A stretch of 64,000 nt of DNA from Pelodera strongyloides (lineage: Eukaryota; Nematoda; Chromadorea; Rhabditida; Rhabditidae): the NCBI GenBank assembly GCA_036852015.1, contig JAANDG010000186.1, forward strand, positions 124,001 to 188,000, in the 5' to 3' direction. The position numbers and the translations under genes are program-made. The notes below the pieces were generated by a model. It was not told where the DNA came from and searched no databases. It saw nothing but the letters and a program-made list of their open reading frames with translations. This document shows, piece after piece, positions 54,222 to 64,000 of this stretch; positions within the stretch are counted from its first letter, which is position 1; each line of letters starts with the position of its first letter.

Positions 54222-55800
54222 TCAAAAAACGGCCGACTTATCCAATTCTGGGAACTTCGAGGGCAACGTCGGGTTACAGAGCCCACACCGAAGGGCTTCG
54301 TCGAGATATTTGCGAGACACAACATACAGCAGATCATCGTGGGGCACGACAACTCCACTCCAGCACCTATAAGAAACAATTGGTAAATTCCTTTTCTTCC
54401 TGTCTAATACAAATTAAAGCTTACAAAGTGCAAGCCAAAATAACAAAAGACATACAACATTGAAAAATAACAACATCGACTACGAAAGAAGCAAATTAAA
54501 AGGTCACCTCACAAACAATTGTATAATTAAAGCGGGTGTGACAGGTGGTTTTAAAAGTATGGTGTACTGTACTTTCAAAACTGCACGCATACGTAATATC
54601 AGAACGAACCAAAAAACATATTACGTCTTTAACGAACAAACGGAACAGAAAACTAACGGGAAATCATAATCCTCTGGTACTGGCTCAGGTAAGAAAATAC
54701 TTCCTCCTTCGTCACCTTCATTAGATCCTCATCAGGCGTCGGGCGCCGCGCAAACTTCGAGAGACCGACAGTGTTGCCGCGCAAAGCAGCCTAGAGAGAA
54801 TAATCATAATCATTTTAAAGCGGGAGGCACATGATTCGTGAAGCGGACTGACGCTGCGTGCTCAGAAAATAATGGTACATGACTTGAGAATTCGAAATCG
54901 CTCATAAGTCATATGTTGAAGCTTCCCAGGCATATTCAGAAATATGGTTACTCTGTGCATGTATAAAAAAGTAATAAATACAAAAATACCCACTTCTTCA
55001 TCAGAAAGTAGAGGTCTCCAGACGGAAATGAATGTGTCCTTTGTTGATTGACAATTGACAGAAAAGAACATTGCTCTTTTCCAGAACAGCATAAATATCC
55101 TTCCTGAAAAATACAAATATGAATAAGTATGTCATATTAAATTCTGAAGACAATAACCAGGCACGTTCCCTACCGCGCGTACAGAGTGCACTTTTTTTGG
55201 GACCACCTCCCATATGATGAGTCTCTTCGTTGGAAAGAACTTTAAAGCGGCATGAAATGCGCTTTGCAAAAAAGCACAATTCGAAATTCACATTTTCATG
55301 TAATCACGGAAATTGTGTGTCAGTCTGTTGATTTTCTGCACGGATGAAAACAATACTCAGCGCTGTTCAACACACGCTTCAAAACCACGTGATATATAAT
55401 CATTTGAAAGATAATATAAGAAGCCGGGAATATAAAAAGCGAGACTGGACAAAGACGACCGCAAATGGAAAAGTAAAGAACCTGGACTGATTTTCGAGTG
55501 ACGGTGAATCATAAATAGTTATAATTTTGGGAAACACTAGGGTGGTGGTTTTGAGCTTTTCCCGACGAGTTTTATGCCATGTTTCACATCAACATCAGAA
55601 GCTTCCGTTTACAATAAATATAAAACACAGTGAAAATACCTACTCGGGGAAGCCATAGATAGATAGCTTCCTTCAAGGGAGCATTCTTGTCGCGACCAGC
55701 TTGCAGAGATAGCGGTTTCATCATCGGTGGCCGTTCCTTTGTGGGGAGTCAACTTACGGAGGCACCGGCTAAGGATTCATGCGCAACAACCATATTTCGG
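54222..55800 (-). CDS. Probable minus-strand gene, exons not resolved, function unknown
   Basis: Candidate exons: 54653-54790 (acceptor TTCTCTCTAG; reads GNTVGLSKFARRPTPDEDLM, then KVTKEEVFSYLSQYQ and a stop), 54222-54366 (acceptor TTCTTATAG; reads VVPHDDLLYVVSRKYLDEAL, then RCGLCNPTLPSKFPEL and a stop), a region at 54990-55105 open in all three frames, and 55644-55735 (KERPPMMKPLSLQAGRDK, then LKEAIYLWLPR). Just upstream, MVVAHESLAGAS follows a TGTTTAG acceptor. The two stop-bearing exons look protein-like, and 54790 could splice internally into 54366. It may be one gene with alternative ends or two. MITE remnants lie at 54814-54870 and 55240-55290. I do not recognise any product. Confidence 0.4.
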
Positions 55801-56640
55801 GTCCTAAACATAGAAAAACATGTATATATGGTGAATTATCAGGAATCAGGACGTCACGCATTCACATAATCGACAAGTCAAGTAAAACAACTAGAAAGCA
55901 CATCAACAAGAGTGGCCTAATGTAAATGGAACGAAAATGTAAAGAATACAACAATTTTGTAGAAATTCGTGTCTAATTACTGTAGTTTAGTGCTCAGTGG
56001 CACTAAACTACAGTAATTAGAAAAATACGCTCATTACGGAAAGGAATGAAAAACGTCTCATATTTAAACAAGTAAACTAAATACCATTACCATTCACAAC
56101 AAGTAAAACAAAAATCAGAAATCATGTGGTGATGCTGAAACGCAGTTTATCAACAAACAATGTGTATTTTATTGATATTTATTCAAATTAAAACGATAAA
56201 TGTACAACATAAAGACGAATGACGAAAGGCCTACTGGGCAATAGTAAATAAAGGTTATGTTCTGGCTGCGAGATTTATAGTGCAAAAGAGAATGTATTAA
56301 CTCGAAAAATTAAATCACATGTATAACATGCAACCTAATAACTAATAGTCATGTTTAAGAGAGGTTTAACGAGGGAGAGAGATTTAAACGAGGGAGAGAG
56401 ATTTAAACGAGGGAGAGAGAGAGAGTTGCAAATGACTTTCAGATGGATCCCTAGGCTTTTTCACTTGAAATAGCAGACTGTAATGCGGTTGTTTTGAGAA
56501 ACCTCAAGAGAACCACACATGCTAAACAAAGAGGTCTCAAAACAAAGCATTTCAGCTACAATTTCTATGTATAGTCTACAATACTACCATGCCACTAACC
56601 TAAGTTGCCTTAGAGTGAGCATTCCCTACTACGTCCATTG
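55801..56640. other. AT-rich stretch with a short perfect hairpin
   Basis: No exon found. It contains the hairpin at 55973-56020 and a short GAGGGAGAGA repeat at about 56365-56425. Confidence 0.5.
55973..56020. repeat. Perfect hairpin, 20-bp stem and 8-nt loop
   Basis: CTAATTACTGTAGTTTAGTG, loop CTCAGTGG, then the exact inverse. Confidence 0.9.
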
Positions 56641-57070
56641 TGGCGTCCTTATATACATGCTACCCACCACAATGGCCCGCCAACTAACCTTCTCGCCTCC
56701 GATCCAGTTTCTTCGTCACCCCCTCTTCCACAAGCCGCACCCGTCCTGCCGCTCCTCGATGACGCCAGCCTCCCTTCGCGTTCGCCGGTTGTCGCGGGTC
56801 AGGCCCGCGCCAGACCCGGGCCAGCACTTCTGGCCTGTGGACCAGAACTCACCTCACTTACCCTTTGTCCACCCAGGAAACCCCTTTCGGGAGGAGTCCT
56901 GTCCAAGTCGCCCTCCCGTTTGGGATGCGCTCATTTTTGTTTCCCTACCGAGTCATTGCTTCGCTTACCTGGTTACTCGTCCTCCAGTCCGCCAGGTTGT
57001 TGTCCATCATCATCATCGATCGGACCGGAAATTGAAGCGAAGGCGAAAGGCGGTCAAGCTGGAAGAGTAA
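56640..57070. other. GC-rich block open in several frames on both strands
   Basis: Base composition is far more GC-rich than the surroundings, and long frames are open on both strands. On the plus strand two overlapping frames run to 57070 and 57075. On the minus strand, open segments starting after TCTTCCAG at about 57060 are separated by GTAAGC...TAG (24 nt) and GTAAGT...CAG (27 nt), both multiples of three with in-frame stops. Neither strand gives a protein I recognise. It could be an exon, a repeat or a fragment of a mobile element. A 19-bp sequence at 57039 recurs at 57119. Confidence 0.35.
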
Positions 57071-57079
57071 ACTAACTGA

Positions 57080-59280
57080 CTGAGCGCCGAACGCCTACAT
57101 TAGAGTATTAGGCTTAAAACCGGAAATTGAAGCGAAGATACTCTAATTTTGTAAAAATACTCTAATGTTGGCATTCGACTGAGCGCCGAATGCCCATTAG
57201 AGTATTAGGCTTAGGAGAAGGAAATAACCCGTGTATAAACTTATTTCAAACTATTAAAAAGAGTAGGATTTTAGAGGCGGAGAGCGCACATTATCATTGT
57301 AAGGCATGATACGATTTTTTACCTCAACTCCAGTGTTTTTTTAGCATACAATCCACGTCTCCCCAGTCTTCGTTGAAAGGCGCCATCAAGCCAGGTTAAA
57401 AAAATCAGTATTAATAACATACTATACACACCGAGTCAAAACAGCTTCGAAAATTCGCTCAGGATTCAAAATCCACACTCAATTCAAAGCTATTGGATAG
57501 TTTATCTAGGAAAAAACATATCTGCAAACAATAAGCAAAAAACTTACATTATAGAAACATTCAGCACGCAAGAAGAGGCGGATGGATGGATGGATGGTCG
57601 ATCGGATCGAAAACTTGGGATTCCAAAAACAAATTCAAATTCGCGCCATACAGTATATTCAGGAAATTCCCGCGGGTATTTAAATTTCCCAAAACTACCG
57701 TAGTCACATCGTATAGTGCAGAAAGCCATTTTAATTTTTTTTTGTTCCGTGGAAAAGAACTACTGAAAAGATTAGTATAATACAGCAGTTTGTTTATTTG
57801 TGTTTGTCATCGTACTTCATTTGCACTAGCCATGCGTTGAGGCCGTTCTGTATTCTGAATCGTGGTCAACTGCGGTTTATCCTGATTCTTGTATATATCT
57901 CAAAGACAGCTTGGATGTTGTGAACTTCATTTAAGCTGTGTGGTTTCTGAAGAGTTACCTACGATACCTTATTCGTTTCACAATGTAAATCTCGTTGTCC
58001 TTCTTAACTACAGTTCGTTGCTCGCCACGTTTCCTCCGTGTTGCCTGCTTGCCACCGTTTCATCATTTCATGTTCATTTATTTCAGTGATTTTCATTGTT
58101 CGGTTATCCGGGCCCGGCTGACCTCTGTATGAGTGTTGACAAAGATCTCTACACCTCGATTGGAACTGAATGTTGATGGTCTGTCAATTTTACAGTTCAG
58201 TCGATTGCGTATTATATTTATTAAAATCGGAGCTTGTCTACCTGTGTGTGCTGTGGACATTCGGCAATGTTACTGTTATTTTTTGTTATTGTTTCGTTTT
58301 CACATGACCGTTATTTGGTTGCCTAATTATGTATCGGTTTTGTAAGTTAAGTAATAACAAGCCGGAGAATTAACGTGCGGCTCGCGTGCACCGTTTTCGT
58401 CCTCAGAATGTCATATAATAAAATAACTCGTCGGTTAAATTTGTTCATGTTGAGGGCAATTAATTGTCCATTCAAAGGGTTATTCGTATGGCATCGTTCA
58501 TCTTTGATCCTGCATGACAAGCAATTTATGGAATGCTTATTTCCAGATGACCTGACCGTTCTGCCCAGATATCTATAGCTATAGCCACCCGGCGTGACCG
58601 TGTGACGCCGAGGTAAAAGGAGCTGCACATACAATAAATAAAATACTGTAATATTTAAGGTTTGTGGTTGCCATTGTTCTTTGCCATGTATTAGTTATAT
58701 GATTGGTGTTTTTGGAATCCTACCATTTGTCCACCCACTTGCACGGTTTTTTGTTACATTTCTATTCTAAACCAGCCCAAAAATCTAGCTTGTTTAACCA
58801 GGCAGTATGGAGAAATGCATTATATTTTGACCAATGAATAATGAAATCTATGAATTATTGAGATTTAAAAAAAATGTTTATGTGCGTGTGATATTTGCGT
58901 AGACATTGTGTGAATAGCATGTGGCACTGGGTTTGTTACAGAAGAATGCACAGCTAAGGGTTTTGTATCCTTTTTTGTTGCGATTATCGCATAGTAGCGG
59001 GATTTTCCCGGTGGCCTTGTGCTTGTGTTACTGATTCATATTTGTCAGATACTTGATACTACGTGCAACTGGAATTGTCTACATGTATCATGTATGTAAA
59101 GTATGTATGCGTTTCACATGGTACGCCGTTTTTATTGTGTCGTCTCACAATCTACATGTTACACGTTACACCGCTTTAGCGTACTTGGAGTTGGTTGGGC
59201 GGGCATGGCACGTAGTTTATCTTGTGATAGTGTTTGTGTGTGAATTGAGTTATTATACTTTGTTGACTTGGATTATTTTT
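57080..59280. other. Long stretch with no convincing gene
   Basis: AT-rich. On the minus strand a reading frame from 57729 ends at a perfect GTAAGT donor (57543-57548), and MAPFNEDWGDVD starts near 57397 before a GTATGC donor. Neither could be joined to anything downstream, and the first contains a palindromic ATTTAAATACCCGCGGG-type sequence, so both are left open. Confidence 0.4.
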
Positions 59281-62200
59281 CAGACTACGAAGTTGACGAT
59301 GACCACCCTCCCAAGGACTTTCACCCGGGAATCCGGGTACTGGCCATAGTTATACTATGTTCAATGGTAATTCGGGGAAGAAGGAGGAAGAAGGCGATGA
59401 AGAAAAGAAAGATAGTGCGGAGGTAAATAATGAGGCTGAGGCAGAGAAGGAACAATGTTGACATGCAAGGAGGTGAGTTCTTGGTTATTATTGCATTAGT
59501 TCTTGAGATGTTTCTTGTTTTTTTTTATGTGTTGAATGAATCGTGATGATTCGTAAGCACGATTATTATGGAAGATAATTTTGTTTGGTTATTGTTGCGG
59601 TCGATTCTGAGGAGTTATTTTGTTGTACAGGGTGGTCCAATAGTTTTAAACCCTGGCATTTCAACCGCCAAAACAATGATCTTAGCAAAATTCACACAGA
59701 ATATTTTTATGCGTGTATACCAAGCGGAATATTTTTCTTGCACATTGTTTATTTCACTTGTTTTGTTGCAGACGTCGTGAACTGTTCCTTCCGCGTCACT
59801 AAGAGACTGTACCAGCCACATCTATCCATGCGTCAATGCGTGTAACATGTGTGATGACAATTGTGAACGAAGTTGAAGAGTTGGACTGTTACAAGAAAGA
59901 GGTAATACATGCAAATGCAGTTTTTCAATATGTATCGAATGATACCAAAACAAAATATGAAGCTGTTTGTCAAAAGATAAAAAGCACGTGAGAGTCTTTG
60001 TCTTCCTGAGAGTCTTTTTCTGCTTTGACGTAATGGATATTTGGGCGAGTTTTCTTGTGCTGCATGAATCCGTATGAGTTCATTCTAAACATGCACAAGA
60101 TCATTTGTGTGTTAGATTTTTCTTCGTAGGCATCAATGTTACTCTGGACTCATTAATCACTGATTCACTTATGCTTTTTCACTTTCACTAATCATGCCTC
60201 ACTTGTGCACATTGCAGAGCTGGATCCCTCCCCTGTGGCTGCCTATTTTGTTGGGCTTATTGGACCATACACCCGGACCCGGACACTTATGGACACCCGT
60301 GGACATCCTTGGACACCCTTATACTTAACAACTGACTTATCTAATTTGGCTTTGTGTTTCACAATTTCAGTGTGCATAACATGCTCACATTAGACTTGTC
60401 TTGGCAAACGCTTCGATTAGTGCAATGTTTCATTACAAATATAAACAACATAATCTCTTCGTTCACATCGCTGATTTTTCGATGGAAAGTTTACTGTTTA
60501 CGAGTTTATGTAATCAAGCCAAATTCGATCATTAGTGTTAGTGATTTCCTTTGTTAGCGCGATAGCAATAACATAGTTTTGGTTTTGTTACTCGGGTTAC
60601 TGTGCTATACTGCGCAAGGTCATTTCTCTGGTTTGCATCGCCTTTATAGATGTAATGCTTTTGATCGCTAATCACGAACGCTCTTTTATTTTGAAATGTA
60701 GGTATCGCTCGTGGCGGAGGTGCTGTTCGTCGCCAGTTACCCGGTCGACTGGTCCGTCAGCTGGCCTGTACTGGAATGGAAGTGAAGATAGGGCAGACGA
60801 CCAGGCAACACCACAACATTCGCTCCCACTCGGGCACTGGATCTGGTAGGTGGAATGTGGAATAGAATATGGAATTTGTACCTTATTTGATCAGTGATAC
60901 AGTTCATAAATGAGTGTTGTCCTGATCTGTCCTTTCGATCGTCTGAGCCAAGCTAGGTCGTAGGTGTTTTGTGTTTATATTTACTTTGCGTGGACAAAAG
61001 TTTTGGTTCTTTTATTCAAATACGTACCTCCATTTCTCCTATTATTGCAACTGCATTCTTTCTCACAGTTTGTTCGTAGTCGTATAAACATTATTGAGCT
61101 TAGTCAGTAAGTAATAACTAATAACTATGAAAATAAGTGATTGATTATCTGTTTTACCTTAGGTTGGTTTCGATCGCTACCGCTAGTCACTAGTGATCAC
61201 TTATGCTTTTTATAATTTACTAGTAGAATTGCAGAGTTGATCCCTGACCCGACTACCGTTTCAAGTTTCAAGTGTTGGAGTTGAGTTGAATTTGGAGGAA
61301 CATTCGACAAATAACAATGCTGTAATATTGAAGCCTTGGAGCTGGAGCTGATGAGTGTGAGTTTTCAGGGATTCATTTTATGGTTTTAATGTGATTGTCG
61401 GCTCGTAATGTTGTCTAACCACTTGGCATTTCCAGCTCTGCTATTATACCCTGGGCGCAATTGTCTCGGCTCGCGACTTTGTTTTAAGTACAATGTTTCA
61501 TCACATATAGGTAATCGTTAAGTGTTTACGCCGAGCGCGTGTGGCTTAACTATATGCATTGCTGTGATTGATCAATGCCTCCCGCCGCTGTGAGGACCGT
61601 CGTTTGGAGAAACGGATCAACCACGATGAAAGATGAACGATGTCATGGTGAGTTTTGGGGGTTTTAATATTCTTGATGATGTCGGTTCGTTCGTATTGTT
61701 GTTCAACTATTTGATCGTTATTGGATGCCGCTTACTAGTTACTGGCTATTATTGCAGATTGCACTAGATACTGTATTGCCAGCCTGAAAGGAATAGTGTT
61801 CGTCATGAACACTATCCCTTTAAAGCGAAATACCGGCCGGTTTTTGAAAGGCATTGCTTTCTTATGCAGTATATGCCAATGGTCAAAAATTAGAATAAAA
61901 GCTAGACCCCAATTAGACCCCACGTTCCATAAATGCATTGGAATGCAAGTACTTAAGATGCATTTCAAAAACCGGCCTCTATTTCGCTTTAATTAGGAAT
62001 AAGGAGTAAGTAATAGCCTGCAGTCCACCCTAGCTTGGTACCGTTTGCCAGCTCTTTCCGTAAGTGTAGGTAATCGATAAGAGTATTCTCTTGACACTAT
62101 TAGGTTAGGGCAATGTTTCATAACATATAGATAATTAATAGGGGTCTTATGTCCGGCTTAGCTTAATATTGATAGTGAAATGTTTCATTAAATGTAAATA

Positions 62201-63130
62201 ATCAACTGCGGCTTGCGGCCTAGCTCGACATGGTTTCCAGTGAAACATCTAGAGAATTAATATTTATGGTTGGCCTACCCAAAGGTTTAAAGCGAAATAC
62301 CACCCGGTTTGGGGTTTTTTCACCAAAAATAGTTTGAAAAAAGTTATAAACGAAAATAAACATAAAAACACAAACAAATAAGTGCATCTTGTATAAAAAT
62401 GTTCGCAAACAACCATTTTTTGCGATTTTGTATGGGAAAATTCGCTTCCGGCGATTTGCCGATTTTAATACTAGCACAGCCCCGGAAAAATCGAGGGATG
62501 GCCTTTTCAAATGATCACACACTCCGAAGCATCCAAATGACGAAATCTTGACAAAATATTTTGAATTTGGCTAGTAAAAGTCCAAAAATGCACATGTTGA
62601 AAACGGCTGTAAACGCACGGTTGTTTACTCCCTCTCTTTTCGTAATTTTTTGTTGAGACCGACCGCTAATTCGCTTTAACTTGATAGTATTTGCGCAATG
62701 TTTCTTTTGAAACATATTGATAATTAATATGCGGAGTTTTACATTAAGGCGCCTACCTAAAACAAAACTTGTGCAATGTTTCAAGCGTGGCACTTATGCG
62801 GGATAACTGACGCTACCGTTGCGAGTGCCATAGTTTTTCTTGTCGGGTACACATTTTACTAAATAAGTGAATGTATATTGAGAATTCTATAATATTAAAT
62901 TTTGATGAACAAATTGGATTAATACCTAACTAGACAAAATTTAAAAGAGCAGGTGTGCTAAGATGTTTAAAGAGTTTCGGGATGGGGCTGTCGATTGTTC
63001 ATGTTCAACTTTTAATTTCAGGATTCCATTTCTCTTTCTCAAGTCTCAAATCAAGGACACGGACGCAGTGCTGGCTATTGGACGTGTGATGAATATGAAT
63101 GGGCGGATCGATTTTAATGGAGATAAGTAT
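59281..63130 (+). CDS. Isolated candidate exons of an unresolved plus-strand gene
   Basis: Good acceptors open frames at 59285 (ATTTTTCAG; YEVDDDHPPKDFHPG, overlapping a second frame MFNGNSGKKEEEGDEEKKDS), 59772 (TTGTTGCAG), 60217 and 61252 (both ATTGCAG followed by AGYTGRATCCC-like sequence), 60705 (AAATGTAG; GIARGGGAVRRQLPGRLV) and 63023 (AATTTCAG). I could not chain them into one open frame, and the paired acceptors at 60217 and 61252 look like a decayed duplication. The product is unknown. They may be exons of a gene reaching beyond 64 kb or a degraded locus. Confidence 0.25.
61820..61992. mobile_element. MITE, CGGCCGG family, full length
   Basis: TTAA at both ends and inverted ends AAAGCGAAATACCGGCCGG / GGCCTCTATTTCGCTTT. 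It is preceded by a separate short palindrome, GATAGTGTTCATGAC-type, at about 61790-61818. Confidence 0.85.
62287..62679. mobile_element. Longer relative of the CGGCCGG MITE (393 bp)
   Basis: TTAA at both ends with AAAGCGAAATACCACCCGG on the left and ACCGCTAATTCGCTTT on the right, but the interior is unrelated to the other copies and twice as long. Confidence 0.65.
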
Positions 63131-64000
63131 TCCTAATTCCTATACATTTTCTTTTATGTTATTTATCATATTATGTTCCATGCTCTTATATCCAATTTGT
63201 GGTCCGACTCCGATGTGAGTTCCATGTGTTCATGCTCATGTCTAATGTCTTATGTTATGTTGTGTTCCGCTTCCCGATGAGAGATTCATTTGTGAATTGT
63301 TGATAGTTATTAATGTTGTTGTATATTCAATTCAGTCAATTCAGTGTATTGTGTATGTGTAGTTGTGAGTTGTCTGTGGTCTCTGGTTCATTTGAGTTAT
63401 TAGTTATTACTTTGCTCAGTGTCATATGATAATAATGTTGTCAGCTGTGTTTGTGAGGGTAGAGCACGGTGACAATGACAAGCTAATATAACTGTAGTGT
63501 CATTGTCTACGGCATACTGGTATCATTCTTATTCTTGTCACGCACTTGTTAAATATACACTTATTGTTTATGTTTTCATTGTTAATCTATATTGATAATA
63601 CTGTGTGTTTTTGCTTCTTGTAAACTTGATATGTTACACCTGTGTTGCATACTGTCATTGTAGATTGATTTACTGTATGGTGTATGTCGTTGTCGTTGTG
63701 AAGTAAATGTATTTGTTACTGATTTGTTCTGTTGTGTGTGGACTCATTTATTGTTGTCAACGTTCAAGCGATATTTATCCAGTTGTTATATTGTTTGTGA
63801 TAATGTGATGTCGACGTCGTGCTTTGTTTAATATACTTTCTTTATGTTTTCTTTGGTAATTGTGAGTGATTGTGGGAAGCGGTTGTATCTTTCTGCCATT
63901 ACTTTACTGTAGCGTATAATTTAATGGCATTGGTTCGTATCCGTGTCTCCGTGTCTATTGCTTTTAAATTTATCCGAAAAAAAACAAAGATTCGCGTTCG
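63131..64000. other. Right edge, no feature seen
   Basis: T- and GT-rich sequence with many TGTTG-type words. No exon, tRNA or repeat was recognised. It could be intron. Confidence 0.45.

Noticed and set aside
56519..57075. Two long overlapping plus-strand frames (183 and 145 aa) as genes
   Set aside because: GC-rich sequence opens frames on both strands. Neither frame reads like a structured protein or has supporting splice or start context.

Overview
The window reads as a chromadorean nematode chromosome. Interstitial (TTAGGC)n blocks match the nematode telomere unit, the genes are intron-rich with nematode-type splice sites (TTTCAG or TTTAG acceptors, GTAAGT or GTGAGT donors), and the proteins recognised have nematode counterparts. 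Introns run from about 60 bp to 2.3 kb and are loaded with short inverted-repeat elements. I cannot name a species. All exon models are hand-built from splice sites, reading phase and recalled family patterns; no alignment or RNA data were used.

Left part (1-22.9 kb, minus strand): the 5' portion of a Piezo mechanosensitive channel gene (pezo-1). 41 phase-compatible exons give about 1,434 residues; the C-terminal pore part lies beyond the left edge. 22.9-26.1 kb is intergenic and repeat-rich. 26.15-34.6 kb (minus): a 13-exon gene for a secreted protein of about 539 aa with a low-complexity middle and a cysteine-bearing C-terminal domain; I do not recognise the family. A class-II tRNA-like sequence lies in one of its introns.

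Centre (36.2-48.7 kb, plus): nuo-1, the NDUFV1 or 51-kDa FMN/Fe-S subunit of mitochondrial complex I. Exons 1-9 are single, but the last four exons, which carry the N3 [4Fe-4S] cluster domain, occur twice in tandem: cassette a at 41639-44059 and cassette b at 45221-48700. Both are intact and can be joined to exon 9 in the same phase, so the locus could make two C-terminal isoforms. This is the most interesting feature of the window. Cassette b lies inside an intron of a probable minus-strand gene (44818-49503), and its own second intron carries a 2.2-kb TTAA-flanked transposon with two nested elements.

Right part: a small secreted phospholipase A2-like gene (49.9-50.75 kb, plus), a small two-pass membrane protein gene (51.5-53.8 kb, minus), an unresolved minus-strand gene (54.2-55.8 kb), a GC-rich block (56.6-57.1 kb), and 57-64 kb, where only isolated candidate exons on the plus strand are visible among AT-rich sequence and repeats.

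Throughout, several unrelated families of short non-autonomous elements share TTAA target duplications, as in piggyBac-type transposition. None encodes a transposase here.
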